In this document: piece by piece, positions 34,620 through 46,669 of the stretch
How the letters are laid out: each line of letters begins with the position of its first letter
Numbering within the stretch: position 1 is the first letter of the stretch
Assembly (NCBI GenBank): GCA_038373865.1
Contig: JAXGGA010002308.1
Span: 1 to 64,000 of the forward strand
Reading direction: 5' to 3'
DNA: 64,000 bases
Source of the DNA: Uloborus plumipes
Taxonomy: Eukaryota > Arthropoda > Arachnida > Araneae > Uloboridae
The notes under the pieces: model-generated
What the model was told of the DNA's origin: nothing
The model's database searches: none
Seen by the model: only the letters and a program-made list of their open reading frames with translations
Translations under genes and position numbers: made by a program

Positions 34620-34739
34620 AACTTCGACACCTAGAATGTTAAAGCCTCCGAATCCGACTTTTTACATGAAAATCACTGCGACTTCGGCTTCGACTTGACG
34701 GACCTTCAGACTCAGAGTTTAAGTTACTCCCTTCTCCGA

Positions 34740-35275
34740 ACTGCATCTGTGGTGATTTTGGAGATTTAAAACACTACCTACTCTCTTGCCCACACCCCAG
34801 AGCCCACCACTTTCCCTATAGTAATCAACACATGAGAGACAACTGGAAAGTCCTCTCCCATATTGACCTTAAAGCTCACAGATGCATGTTAAATCTATTA
34901 AACTTTCTTGAAGTCAACAGGACCCTGCTCTTCCCCGACCTAAACTAAAATTCACCCTTATTCACTCTTTCTTTTGTTATGCATGACATCTTCTGATTAA
35001 ATTTCTCTCACCTACCCCTTTTATACAATCTTCCGTCCAACACGTGATCTTAGCCCATAATATTTTTGCGCATACCTTTTCATTCACTTAGTGAATTTGC
35101 CTTTATTTATTTTTTTTATTTTTATTTTTATTATTCTGTTTGTTTCGTATTATCATCTTTTCATATCTCTGTGTTTTGTAAGTTCTTTGTCTTGCTGTTT
35201 TTGTATTGTACCCTGTTATTTGTCTTTTACTAGTTTTATTGTATGTTATGTTTTGGTGTCTTGAATAAAATTGGA
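34740..35275 (+). mobile_element. 5'-truncated LINE copy with 3' untranslated region
   Basis: The coding tail at 34742-34948 is followed by about 325 bp of T-rich, non-repetitive sequence that ends TTGAATAAAATTGGA just before the GACTCC array resumes with CACCGACTCCGACT. The short A-rich end in place of a poly-A tail suggests a clade that uses a specific 3' tail. Target duplication cannot be defined because the flanks are repetitive. Confidence 0.65.
34742..34948 (+). pseudogene. C-terminal end of a non-LTR retrotransposon reverse transcriptase ORF (5'-truncated)
   Basis: A clean frame of 68 codons ends in TAA at 34946-34948. It opens with a Cys-His knuckle of the form C-x-C-x(7)-H-x(4)-C (residues 1, 3, 11 and 16), followed by PHPRAHHF. 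This is the knuckle found after the reverse transcriptase domain in LINE families of the Jockey/CR1/I type. The upstream reverse transcriptase and endonuclease are missing and the sequence begins abruptly within minisatellite DNA, as expected for 5' truncation during target-primed insertion. The frame is intact, so the insertion may be fairly young. Confidence 0.75.
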
Positions 35276-36190
35276 CACCGACTCCGACTGCCAGCTTACG
35301 AAAAGACTCTGGCAGTCAGACTCAGAGGGAAAAGAACTAACTACAATTCTTGAAAGTTTTCTCCCTTTAACACACAATTAGCCCGACAGTGACTCTACAA
35401 TTTTGAATCGTCTGGCTCCGACTCCTTTATCCGAAAATCAGTCAGACTCCGACTCTGCTGCCTTCGCAGAGCTACAGACTTATAGGGAAAATGACCGACT
35501 CTGACTCCTAAAATTTGAAAGGTTCCGACTCCCTTCACCACAAATTAGTCCTATTTGAACTCTTACAGTTTTAAAACCTCTGACTTCGACTCATTTTTCC
35601 CAAAATCTGTCTGATTCCGACTTTGCATCCGTAGCGAAACTGCAGGCTCAGAGGAAAAAGTGCCGACTTCGACTTCTGGAATTCTCAAAACTCCGACTCC
35701 CTTTGCCGCAAAATCATCCCTACTTGGACTTCTAAAATTTTAAAGCCTGCGACTCCAACTATTTTATCCTAAAATCGGTTTGCCTCTGACTTTGCATCCG
35801 TAACAAAGCTGCAGGCTCTGAGGGAATCGAATTCTAGCAACTTTTTATCCTTTTTTTTAATGAGCAAAAAAAAAAAAAAAACGTAAAAAAAAAATGAGCA
35901 AAAAATTTTTCTAACTAAAAAATCACTAAAATTTTCTTATCATAAAAGTATTTTTTTTTTTCAAAAGCCATGGGGGTTTTCAAGTGCACTACCCGCTGCC
36001 AGCACCGATGATTTCAAATCCCTTTACCACAAAATCAGTTCTAATTTAACTCCTACAAATTTAAACCTTCCAACTCCTTTACTCCAAAACCAGTTTCACT
36101 CTAAATTTGCAACAGTAGCAAAGCTGCAGTCACAGAGTGAAAATAAACTACTCCGAATTCTAAAATTTTAAATCCTTCTACTCCGACTCC

Positions 36191-38974
36191 TTTACCGTAA
36201 CATCACCGATTCCGAATCCATACCAAGACCTATAAAATTTCCGATTTCGCAACAAAAGCAGCCCCCTTGTGACAGGACTTGAGTTTCGCGGAGCAGCGAG
36301 CAGCAAACATTTTTTTCCCTAATACGCTGACGCCAAACCTCCTGACACCTTCTCCACACGCACTCCTCCTTGTTGTTCATCAATTTCGATGCACCTCTTC
36401 CGCCTCCTCCCACATCTCGAACAATAAATAATAATAAAGAAAAAATTCCATCCACCCCCTTTGCCGTCTTGTTGTGTTCTTTCCACACCAAATATCAAGC
36501 GTGTCTTCTCGTCCACGTTATATCCATGAATCATGATATTCTTTTTTCATCAATCAAGCCTCTCTGGCTATAGAACATCGATGGAAGATCGAACTTATAT
36601 ATATCTATACATCCCGGTTTAAAAGGAGAAAAGTTATTCTTATTTTTTATTTATATATTTCATTTTTCAAAATCTCTCCTACATTTGGTTTGAGCTAAGA
36701 AAGCGGTTTTTCTTTGCGAACACAACCGCTGACGAAGTAACAATAATGCAAAAGTAGAGGAGAAAAAGTTTTTGAGGAGAACAGGAAATTATAAACCACC
36801 AATTTATACATCCAGTGTGGCAACGGTATCAAAAGAACTGGAGAAAAGCGATGGAAAAAGGTGCTGACAAAAATAAAAATAAAGTATTTGTTGTGTCTAA
36901 CCTCTTTGAAAGTCAAAGTGGACTAAGTTATTTTCAGGTTTCGGATGTCTTTAAAGTCTTTAACGCTTCTATTTTGTGTTTTATTTTAATGCATTTATAA
37001 TTGCAGGAAGATTTCGCTATATTTTCTCAAAATATCGACCCCCCCCCCCATTTCACGTGACTAATATTTTATTTTTAAAAAGTATACGCTAATGTATTGT
37101 TAATTCGTTTAAAAGCATGTGACAGCATAATATTTCATGTGATTTGAAAGAGCAATTTTCATTTGGGAAAGTAGCTCGTTTTTTTATTACATGCGGTATA
37201 GAAATTAACGTTTTTTGTAAGAAGTTTTACATCTAAATAATGCCTTACAGTTATGCTTTCCAAAGGCCTTAAAAAATAAAATGAATAAACTCTAACGAAA
37301 ATTTCAAACACGACACAAAGTAAAAGCATGTATGCATAAAATCCTCAAAACGATGTTTGCGCACTAAATTGGGTGTACTAGTTCTGCTAACTTGAGTAAA
37401 TAAGTGTATGTAACATTACGTATTTCCTCACAACATCTCACTGCTGTGGGGAAGAGAAATACCATTGCTTTTACAAAGAGGGTGAACTTCTACTAAGACA
37501 ACACACAATATATTTTTTTATTTACGAGGGTAACTCAGAAGGTTTACATCATAAGAAACAGAAACGAGTACCCAGAACACCAGTGGGAATTGAACTTAAA
37601 ACCTCTGGCACACAACAAATGCGCTGGGACGCGGAGACCGCATCGCGTGTACTTACCTCCCAGGAATGGACGGTACTGTAGTATGCTATTTACAATATCG
37701 TCTTTCATTGAAGATACATTTTTTGATGTTATACATATTATGAGATGGATTAATAAATATATTTTTCCAAGTCAAAAAAACACTGTCCACCAGCTATGAA
37801 AATATAATTTATTTTCCTTCATAAACTGTCGTCTCCTTCAACCTCCCATAAAAATCCCACTTATTTCGTTATCGGCAAACTCAGACCAGTTTAGAACTGA
37901 ACCGACTCGTCTATTCCCCGTCGACAAATTTTCTTTGCTCGGAAGCCGTTTGTCTGTAGGTTGTTGTATTCATCCGATGCTCCCCTCCCCCCACACCTGT
38001 ACCTCCTGGTTTCTTCTCTTCGCCTTACCCCCCTCCCACGCCGCACACTACAAAAGAAGCGGTTAAGTTCCTGCAGAGTATAAATGTGGCGAGGTTGTAT
38101 TCTTTGGTTGGTATTTGACAAATTTCTCAATCCTTCAGCTGGATAAATAAATTCCGGTCTTAACAATTTTTTCTCGCGCTTATATACATTTAGTAGGAAG
38201 TGCAGGCATCCTATCTTCCTCTGCGGTCTCTCCGTATTTTTATTTATTGTGTGTCGCTTATTGTGCGAAACTAAAAGCTACTTTTTGTGCGTTGTTGTGA
38301 TGAATGGTTGCTTTGAATGGAGGTTAAGGGAGCGGCGGCCTTTTTGCAGGTGGAAGAGATTTGTTTGCTACCTTGTTTCGCTTTGGCGCGAATTGCTCCT
38401 TTTGCGATAAAAGTGCCACTCTTATTTTTAATATTGTCGTGTCGTTACTTGATTTATTATGGTGCTTTAATTACTGCAATAAATATTTTAGTTTGTTCTG
38501 TTTTTTATTTGTATGAGTTAATAAGTGGGAAATTTTGTGGTAGTTACTTTAAATAATTTTAATGGCCATTTATCAAGGATAGTTGTCCGTTTTGTATGCT
38601 CAAGGTGAAAAAAATATTTGAATACAACGATTTTAAAATCGGAAAAAAAATAATATTTAAGGAATATTAAAGTAAAGTAATATAAGTTTTAATTTAAGGT
38701 AAAAGTTGAACGGATGCGTAACTTATTTATAATTTAAAATCCATTTAAACGTGCCGCTCTTAATTAACTGTAATAAGTTTTTAATTTTGCTCATTTTTTT
38801 ATTTGTATGAGCTAATAATGGAAGTGAAATTTCGTGGTAGTTTAAATGATATTAATGACCTTCAATCAGTGATCGTACACAGGTTGTTTTCTGTACACAG
38901 GTTGAAAATAATTTGTATGAAAGGAATTTCAAATCGGATGAGAAACAATAGTTAAAGAATATTAAAGCAATAAA
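36191..38974. other. stretch without a recognised gene; two GC-richer patches
   Basis: Patches at 36195-36560 and 37840-38350 are richer in C/G with open frames on both strands but no splice-flanked coding segment. A tRNA-like box lies at about 37520-37680. Local repeats begin at about 38376. Confidence 0.4.
37520..37680 (-). mobile_element. probable degraded tRNA-derived SINE
   Basis: Read on the minus strand, AGGTTTTAAGTTCAATTCCC (37581-37600) is a good box B / T-arm-like sequence, preceded by GCGCATTTGTTGTGTGCCAG and GCGGTCTCCGCG as in a tRNA-like head. The following sequence toward 37520 may be SINE body. No target duplication was identified. Confidence 0.4.
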
Positions 38975-40935
38975 GGGTGAGTTCTGGTAAGTGCGTCTAC
39001 GAGGTAAGTGCGTCCACTGGGAATTATATGAACACTGTCTTGAAATGGCTTCTGCAACACATCGACTATGTTAGATAACTGTCTAATGATAATTTCAATA
39101 GGTAGAATTCAGGCCTGGATTCAATAGACGAAACACAATCAGGGATAACTTAAATGTCTTCAAAAAAACTCTTAAGTGAAGATTGAAAAGTTTTTGTTTC
39201 AGTTTCTCTTGTAGTCATACCAAGCAATTGAAGTCAAGAAATGCAAGTTGTGTCTTTTGAGTAATAGCTACTAATAACATACATGGGGTATTTTGATCAA
39301 ATACTCTAACTAAAATTAGTTTATATGACGGTACGCGCTTTCCCTTTCTTTAAAGTAAGGTGGGGGTAAGTGCGTACCATTATGATGGGGCAAGTGCGTA
39401 CCACTATCATGAGGCATATGCGTACTATTATGCGGAGCAAGTGCGTACCATTATGATGAGACAATTGTGTACCATTACGTGGAAAATCCGACTCTCGTAA
39501 TTCACCTTTAATTTTGCTTATAAGTCTTTTATAAACCGATTATAAATCCGACGTCATTTCCATCAAGTATTTATATTAACATTGAATGCGGCATAAGATT
39601 TCAGTTTAATTCATTACCTCTGAAATATATTGGCTTTTAGATATCAGTTAGTAAATTTTTCGTTAAAAATAGCGATCATAAGCTATACTTAATTTAAACC
39701 AGAATGGCAAATAAAGCAATGAAATTAAGTGAAACACTAAATAAGGAACCAACTGATTCAAAAAACGAAGGTGGAGTAATGAATAAATTATATTTAAGAA
39801 AATTAAGAACACCTTGTGAAAAACTATTTGAATTTACAAGAAAAAAAAAGTACAAGTATCACATCATGATCAATTATTTTCTTTCTTTTTTTTTTTTTTT
39901 TTGTTGCTCTTTATTTTGTGTTTTTTCTTACTGCTGCTGATTCTAATAAGAAAAATGTTTTAAAACCGTATTTATTCAAAAAAAAAAAAGAAAAAAAAAC
40001 GAATTTTTCACTCAGGTCACCTAACGATCTACCATACAAATAGAATTAAAGAAAATCACAGGGGTACACACTTACAACAAAGCTATTGGACGCACATGTC
40101 TCATCTAACATTTAAGAAGGGGTAAGTGCGAACCCTGGCTTAAGCACAGACTGATTAATGTATTAAACCAAAATAAACTATGTAGACTATGAGTGATTAT
40201 TACTAAATAAAAACAACTTACATTTGCTCACTTGGTCTTATTAAAAGGACAGAGGAAGAATCACAGACACAACTCTCTCAATCTTCAAATCACAGTTGTT
40301 CGCAAGACACGTGGGATATCACTGATTGCGTTTCATCCATGCAAGCAAGTGCTGATCTCTAGTATTAGGAATTATCCTAAGGCAACTACCTATCATATTT
40401 AATATGTACCAGAAGTTTTTTCCTGCTCATATTCACATAATTTAAGGTGGACGCACTTACCCCGCTAGGTAGGGAAAGTGCGTACCTTAGAATAGGTGTC
40501 ATAAACCAGGTCACAAAACCTATGCTTATGGTTTATTTGACATATTATATGCTTGAAAATCTTAGTAAAGGATCTGGAAAGAAAACTAAAAAAAAATTGT
40601 GAGTGTACAAGATTTTTCAACAGAGCAGCATCCCTGAGAACATGAACTTTGAAAAAAAGGGTACGCACTTACCAGAACTCACCCTAATATGATTTTTTTA
40701 GGTGAAATTTGCGCAGATGTGCATCATATCTACAATTTAAAATCTATCTGATTATAGATGGAAAATCTATAAATTTGTACCTTTCCTTGTTTCGCTTTCG
40801 TGCCAAATGGTTCTTTTGCGATAAAAGTGCCACTCTTATTTTTGATATTGTCTTGCCGTTACTTGATTCATTATGGTGTTTTAAGTACTGTAATGAGTTA
40901 AGTTTGCTCCCTTTTTCATTTGTATTGGTATAAGA
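38376..40935. repeat. local direct repeat, three diverged copies, split by a TIR element
   Basis: Copies at about 38376-38545, 38745-38860 and 40777-40935 share GCGATAAAAGTGCCACTCTT, ATTACTGTAAT-like and TTTATTTGTATGAG-like blocks, and copies 1 and 2 also share GTGGAAATTTYGTGGTAGTT-like sequence. The GTAAGTGCG element lies between copies 2 and 3. Confidence 0.7.
38975..40684. mobile_element. 1.71 kb DNA transposon-like element with GGGTGAG ends and GTAAGTGCGTACC repeats
   Basis: The left end GGGTGAGTTCTGGTAAGTG and the right end CACTTACCAGAACTCACCC are perfect inverted repeats, extended by GCGT / ACGC. Internal copies of AAGTGCGTACCATTATGA and its variants cluster at 39364-39480, with further ones at 40121-40136 and, inverted, at 40449-40490. 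The flanks are AAA and TAA, so a 3-bp TWA duplication of the PIF/Harbinger kind is possible but not exact. A 78-residue frame at 39704-39940 (lysine-rich start, then a T-rich run) is the only candidate residue of a coding region and matches no domain I recognise. Confidence 0.75.
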
Positions 40936-43900
40936 CTATTTAGTTCAAAAGGGGAAAATAACTTTTACAATAAAATTTATAATAGGAGATAGAAACTATT
41001 CTAGCTAACACTGAAAATTTAGCTCGACAAGCCCTTTGAACTAGATTTATATTAATAAGGCTGATAGATTAAATGTTTTATTATATTTCGTCGTTTGACC
41101 TATAAATAAATGATCGAGACGTAAAATTAATAAATGGAGAAAATTCACATTTGCAATATGTATTTCTGGATTCCCTTTGCTATACTTTTTGAAATATACA
41201 AAGCAAAATGTAACATTCATAAATGAAACAAATACTTAAAACCTATACAAAAACTAAAAATAGATATAGAGGTTTTATTTAGTTTGAAATGTATTTTTGC
41301 TTTATCGGCTGTAGTACTAATAAATTCAGTTGCACTGAAACTTTACTGTAAAGTTGCTTTTTTTACGTTCTGACTCTATAAACGGCAAAACGGTATTTAC
41401 AGAAATAGCTTTTCGCGCTCTGGCTCTTTTTGGAAGAAATGCTGCAAGAAAATGTTACTACTTGTGAAATGCGTATATATTTTTTAAAACAATTTCTTGA
41501 TGTGTTTTTTTTCCTTCTATTTTTGTGTAAGCATATCATTCCCACATGTCTCAAAACCCTTTCTGAAATAATCAAGTCTAACACATAGATAACATTTGTA
41601 GACATTTAAATCAGGATATAATTTTGTCTGAAGTTAGCTGTATGTGTGCTGATAGCAAGTTGTTGGCTTACATTTACAAACTTTTTCGTTAATTATGGGT
41701 CGAAATAAGCGTCAATCATAATTGACACATTATGGAAATTTTCTTAACTGTAATTTGAAAAATATTTTTGGATGCATAGCCCAAATAACCTCTACAATGA
41801 TTCTTACAAATATGCTGGAAAAATGTTTGCTATGTAATGTTGTTGTCCTTTCATCCAAGCGGAGGGTATTTAGTAGGGTCTAACGATGATATTGACGACA
41901 GATGGCAGCACTGTAATGAAAATAATATAGAGTAATGAATTCATTTACTGTATGGACAAGCGTGCTAAATTGTCAATGAAACTTGAACTTAAGTTTTCAA
42001 ATCTAAAAACAGTTTTCTTCGATCTGAAAGTCTAAAAAACAGAAAAACTCAAAAGAACATATCTTTAAAGATTAAAATAAAGCCCGTCTTTCAAGCGTGA
42101 AATAAAATATGAAACTTTTCGTTTTCTATTGTTTCTTTTCTTTGTCAGGAAGCGAAACAAAAATATGTACAGCATTTTTGTTCCGTAAAATATGTGTAAT
42201 ATGTGCCAAAATCTGAAAAATTTTGGGTTATTGGGAGAAGGATTTAAATGGAAAATGATTTTGATCTGGTTTTAGTACTGTTAATATTATTGGAGCAAAT
42301 GACTTGATTAAAAATTGATCGTTCTCTGTATGAGCATAGATTTTTAATTTGTCTTGAGAACAAAAACGACATCCATTCTCCTCAGCTAGAGCTCCTAATT
42401 CTAGAACAGCAATAGTTGAAACTTTTAGTTATGTTTTTTAGTAAGCAAACAGAGCTTAATTTGCATGAAACTAGCGGTAGCTCAACTACTGTATTACTTT
42501 TCTGTGTTAAATGAATTTTGATACGTTGGCCAGAATAAATAAGTTTTGAAGGTTGTTGGGTTCAAACACTTTTTAGGTCTAAAACCAAGCACAGGTCACA
42601 AGTCATTTAATTGGTCGGATTAACTGAGACTATAAAATAGGCTGTAATATTTGTTCGTCGTATATTGTACCTCATACTACTTGCGAAATATCTTAATTTA
42701 TTCCGCTTTCGTCATTCCTTAAATTGTTGTCTCAATATTTACTTTTTATTCACTTTTAAGACTTCCATTTTCTTTTAGGCCCTTTTTTGAATCCTTCAAG
42801 TTCATATTTCTTTATTCAAATTAAACTACTGTTTGATTTCAAGTGTTGTGGATCGAGATCAGGCCGTCCCGTCATTTGGGTAAAGGAAGAGGAAGCAATT
42901 CATTCCCCCCGCCACCACTAAAAGCAATGTATTTGCATATAACTGGGCATGATTTTTAATGTAGTTTGTAGTAGTTATTTACATTGAGTGTATACCGGAA
43001 AAAAATCACCTACAAATTTGATTCTTTTTTAAACGCAATTTTTCAAATCGGTTGTATTGCGAAATTCAACCACTGAGCACTCTCCCTTAAAGTTGTTTAT
43101 TTTACACTTACCCTCTATAGAAAGTAAAACGGTGTTTACAGAAGTCGCTCCTCTATCTTTCTCTGAAGAAAGATTAAAAGAAAATAAAACTTCACTCTTC
43201 AAAATCTTAACTATTTTTCAAAGTAAAATAACACTTAAAATGATTTTTGTAGCAAAAATATTATGTTTGAATCATCATAAATAAGAAAAGCACTATAAAT
43301 GAATTTATAAAACTGGCAAGAATGAAAATTCTTAAAAATCGAAACTATAATGAGAAATTAACTAGTAAATGATTATTTAAAAACATCAAAAACTGATGTT
43401 TTAACTATCAGGAAATGCTGCAGGTTAACATCACAAAATAAAACATAAATTTCTGTTCTCAGATTTGTGCTAACCACTTTTTTAAAACACCATTAATGAA
43501 TCCTAAACAATCAATACAAAATGTTTTTCAGTTATTATTAATAACAAGTTTGAAACTCAAAAACAATTTTTAGAATGCATTTATTTATTCGCCTCCTCCG
43601 ATTAAATCTTCATTAAAAAGAAGAAAACGCCTACACAGTTCTCATAATAACGTTATTAATGAAATATATCCCTTTAAAGCAGTATAAATTTTTAAAGCTT
43701 TAATGCAAAATAATTTTTTTATCTCGCCTTACCAAGGGCTTTTATTGCTCTTTTAATTGCAGACCATATCAAATTTTCCTCAGCACCGCCAGCGTATACA
43801 CTATTTCGCAGAGAAAATCCCCCGTCTTGATTAAATTATTCGTTGCTTTAAAAGCGTTGATTCGTTTACAAGATGAAATATAATGAAAAACTAAAAACAA

Positions 43901-46515
43901 ATCAGAGCAAATTTTTACGCATCCACCTTTATGGCTTGGCATATATTTAATACATACGCTGGAGCGAAAAGCCATTTTTTTCCTATCTCTAACTCGTAAT
44001 CAAATTATACTCACGTCACTAAAGCTTAAATTTGACCCAATACAAACAAGAGACATTATTTATTTACGAAAAGCATTATCGTCAATTATACCGTCGTAAA
44101 AATCAGTAACAACCCTACGGTGTAATAGCGAAAAATATCCCCCCACGCCTAAAGGTTGATAAAATAATAATAATAACAAAAGAACAAATAAATAATTGTG
44201 TAAAAAAGCTTCTACTCAAAATTTGCTTACCGAAGTATATCGCACGACTAGAAAACCGTATTTACTTGTGTACTTAAGCCTCTTTTTTGCACGTGCTTGT
44301 ATTTTTTTTTAATCCCAATTTCATTTTCACTTAAGGCTACGCGAAGAACAAGTCATTTCTTTTTATAAATTTAACTTAATTATAACCACTCTTTCTTAAT
44401 TACACGTTAAAGCCTAGCGTCTCTTCAAATGCTATGTCAACACAGGGCACGAAGATGCAGCATTGTTTAATTTTGTCTCCCTTGTTTAATATGTTTTTTC
44501 CCTCTGTCTTTTCTCTTCTCCTCGTGCTAGCGTTTGTCCCATTTCGTTTTTTCGGGCTCTCAGAATTTTTGTTTGGTGGTGCTCGTTAAATATTTAACGA
44601 AGAATTTTTTTTGTTTATTTAAGTTATTAAGAGTCATTTTCACTGGCTTGGAAATGTTCCGTATGCTATCTTTGTGGAAAAATTTTTGCTCTCTAATCCA
44701 CGCTAATAGCTGAAACCTACGCTCCAAAAATCATCATGATTAAGAAAGGTTTTATTAATAGGGCCCCCTGAATTTCTGTTTACACGTATTTAGTTTTAGA
44801 CATTTTTCATCGCGGAGGGTAGTTATTGACTTTAGCTAAATTTCTTCCGGGGAACGTAAAAATTTCAGCAAACATTAGCCTGAAAAAAAAAGTATGTATT
44901 TTAGGTTATTTGCGTTAGCAAGAAGCGACATTTTTATTTGCGAATTTCTGTTTGTTTACTATGTGCATCAGTTCACGCATAATTTTAGCATATGTGTTCG
45001 ATAATAAATATTTATGAAGGGAGCTAATTTTTGTCTTTGTTTTGCAAAAATCTAGTTTGAATTGGCAATAACAAGCTGTTCGACTCACTTGATTGGAGCT
45101 TGCAGCGTTTTTTCCTCTCCTTTGAATCATATTTTTGCTCTCATTATGAAAGGAACTGTAAAAGCGGTTTTTCAGTTGCATTTCATTTGATTTATGGTTT
45201 TCTTTGTACTAATAGTTCGCGGTGACTGCTATTTGTAAAAATCTTGAGCGTAGCCTTTGGCGCTTTCTTTCGAAACTATAATTGTTAAGTTATGGATTAA
45301 ATTGCTAATTAAATTTTTCTACAGCCAAATTAAGTATTTTTAATTCTTGATATTACTTATAGCCATTAACATTTTTGATGATATATTTTTATAAGTACAT
45401 TGATAATTTGAATGAAATTTAATTGTTATAAAGTAAAGTTTAGCGTACGAACTAGTTTTTTGTTTTCTTAAAATTTTTACTGTGTGTATGTTTACTTAGT
45501 ATATCGCTTCAACATTAAACTCTTTTAAGTGTTATATCGTTTCGTTGTTTTAGCTTTTATTTTTGAGCAGCTTCTTAAATTAACCCATAATATCATTTAA
45601 ATATCAATATGGCCTTTTAAAAATATTAGGTTCATTTTCTTGTCTTCAAAATAATAACTTCATTTTTTCAAGTCACGCAAAAGCTTAAGATTTTGAAGGT
45701 AAAATGCGGATACAGTTTATTCAATCGATTTTCTCGCTATTACACGAGCTTTTTAACACAAATAGTTAACTTTTGTAAACAGTCCTTTTAATATAGCAAA
45801 AAACGTAAGCGTTGCATTTTAAGGCTCACTGCCAGCCTTTTCCTATCCGTTTTCCGAGGTTTTTCGTCGCGACTTTCTTGTTTTCCAGCTTCAATTATGT
45901 ATTTGGACTTTTCCAAATACATGTGTCCTTTTTTATTGGATTGAAAAACTTGGTGGACCTCATGCAGTTTATGTGTTGCAAGTGTATCACTGCTACTTTA
46001 TAGTAAATAAGTTATGTTCGTTTTATTTTACCATATTGACTTAAAATTCAAAAAAAATTAACGTATTGCAAACAAAGCGGTTAATGCTTTATTTTTCTCT
46101 TACAGATAAAATTGTAGTCTGTTACACGTGCAAATTTGTTTTACGGTACATTTACTTTTTGGCACTAAACAAGTTTGGGGGGTGGGACTACTTCCACAAC
46201 CCTTTTGCATTAAATATATGATTTTCATAGATATTTTCCGTTATTTTTTGCACATCAGGAAAACATATAAAGATATGTTGGAACAATGGCAATTTGTGTT
46301 AGTTTCTTATCACCACTTCTTGCTATTTATAACTAAAGATATTAAATATTTTGGGGGAAATACCTCTCATTACGTCATTCTTGCCACTATATGCACTGTG
46401 TAATTCCACTTTGAATGCATATTTGAAGTTTTTTTTAAGCAAAAAAAGCTATTTTACCTTATGTGACTCAGTTTGTCACAATGGAATGGTCGCCCATCTT
46501 TATGTAGTTAATGTC
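40936..46515. other. long AT-rich stretch without a recognised gene
   Basis: Only weak structure is visible. A pair of diverged repeats at 41350-41440 and 43087-43175 shares AAAACGGTRTTTACAGAA. A diverged hAT-MITE-like fragment lies at 42862-42965 (see separate entry). ACAGATGGCAGCACTG lies at 41899-41914. A GC-richer patch at 44080-44160 is short. No splice-flanked coding segment stood out. Confidence 0.4.
42862..42965. mobile_element. fragment related to the hAT-like MITE at 24943-25112
   Basis: CAGGCCGTCCCGTCATTTGG, a C run, then AATGTATTTGCATATAACTGGGCATGATTTTTAATG parallels the order and spacing of the other copy (written here only as landmarks). No right end was found. Confidence 0.45.
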
Positions 46516-46523
46516 TTTTAAAT

Positions 46524-46661
46524 CAGTGACGTAGCGAGATATTTTTCATGGGGTGTGTCATTGGAAAATTTTCGAAATAAAAGGTCTAAAACGCGAATTT
46601 AGGCCTTTAAATGTGAGTTCAAACACATTTTCTTGCTTATGACCTCCCCTTTTGGCCACTG
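46524..46661. mobile_element. 138-bp hAT-like MITE
   Basis: It starts CAGTGACGTAGCGAG and ends TTTGGCCACTG, so CAGTG/CACTG form short inverted ends of the hAT type. Flanking octamers TTTTAAAT and TTATTAAT match at six of eight positions. CAGTGRCGTAGC is a start commonly seen in arthropod hAT MITEs. Confidence 0.5.
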
Positions 46662-46669
46662 TTATTAAT

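Larger units (their letters stand above)
34620..36190 (+). repeat. GACTCC-type minisatellite with about 169-bp higher-order period, interrupted by a LINE tail
   Basis: Runs of CCGACTCC alternate with a spacer resembling CTGCAGGCTCAGAGGGAAAA. Spacer landmarks lie near 35310, 35471, 35640, 35809 and 36124, the middle ones 169 bp apart. A second conserved block, AAAATCAGTC or its variants plus AAAATTTTAAA, marks half-units. The same spacer is found inside the mobile 1.7 kb repeats (2100-2470 and 12850-12920) and in reverse at 10155-10650. A LINE 3' end splits it at about 34740-35275. Confidence 0.75.
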
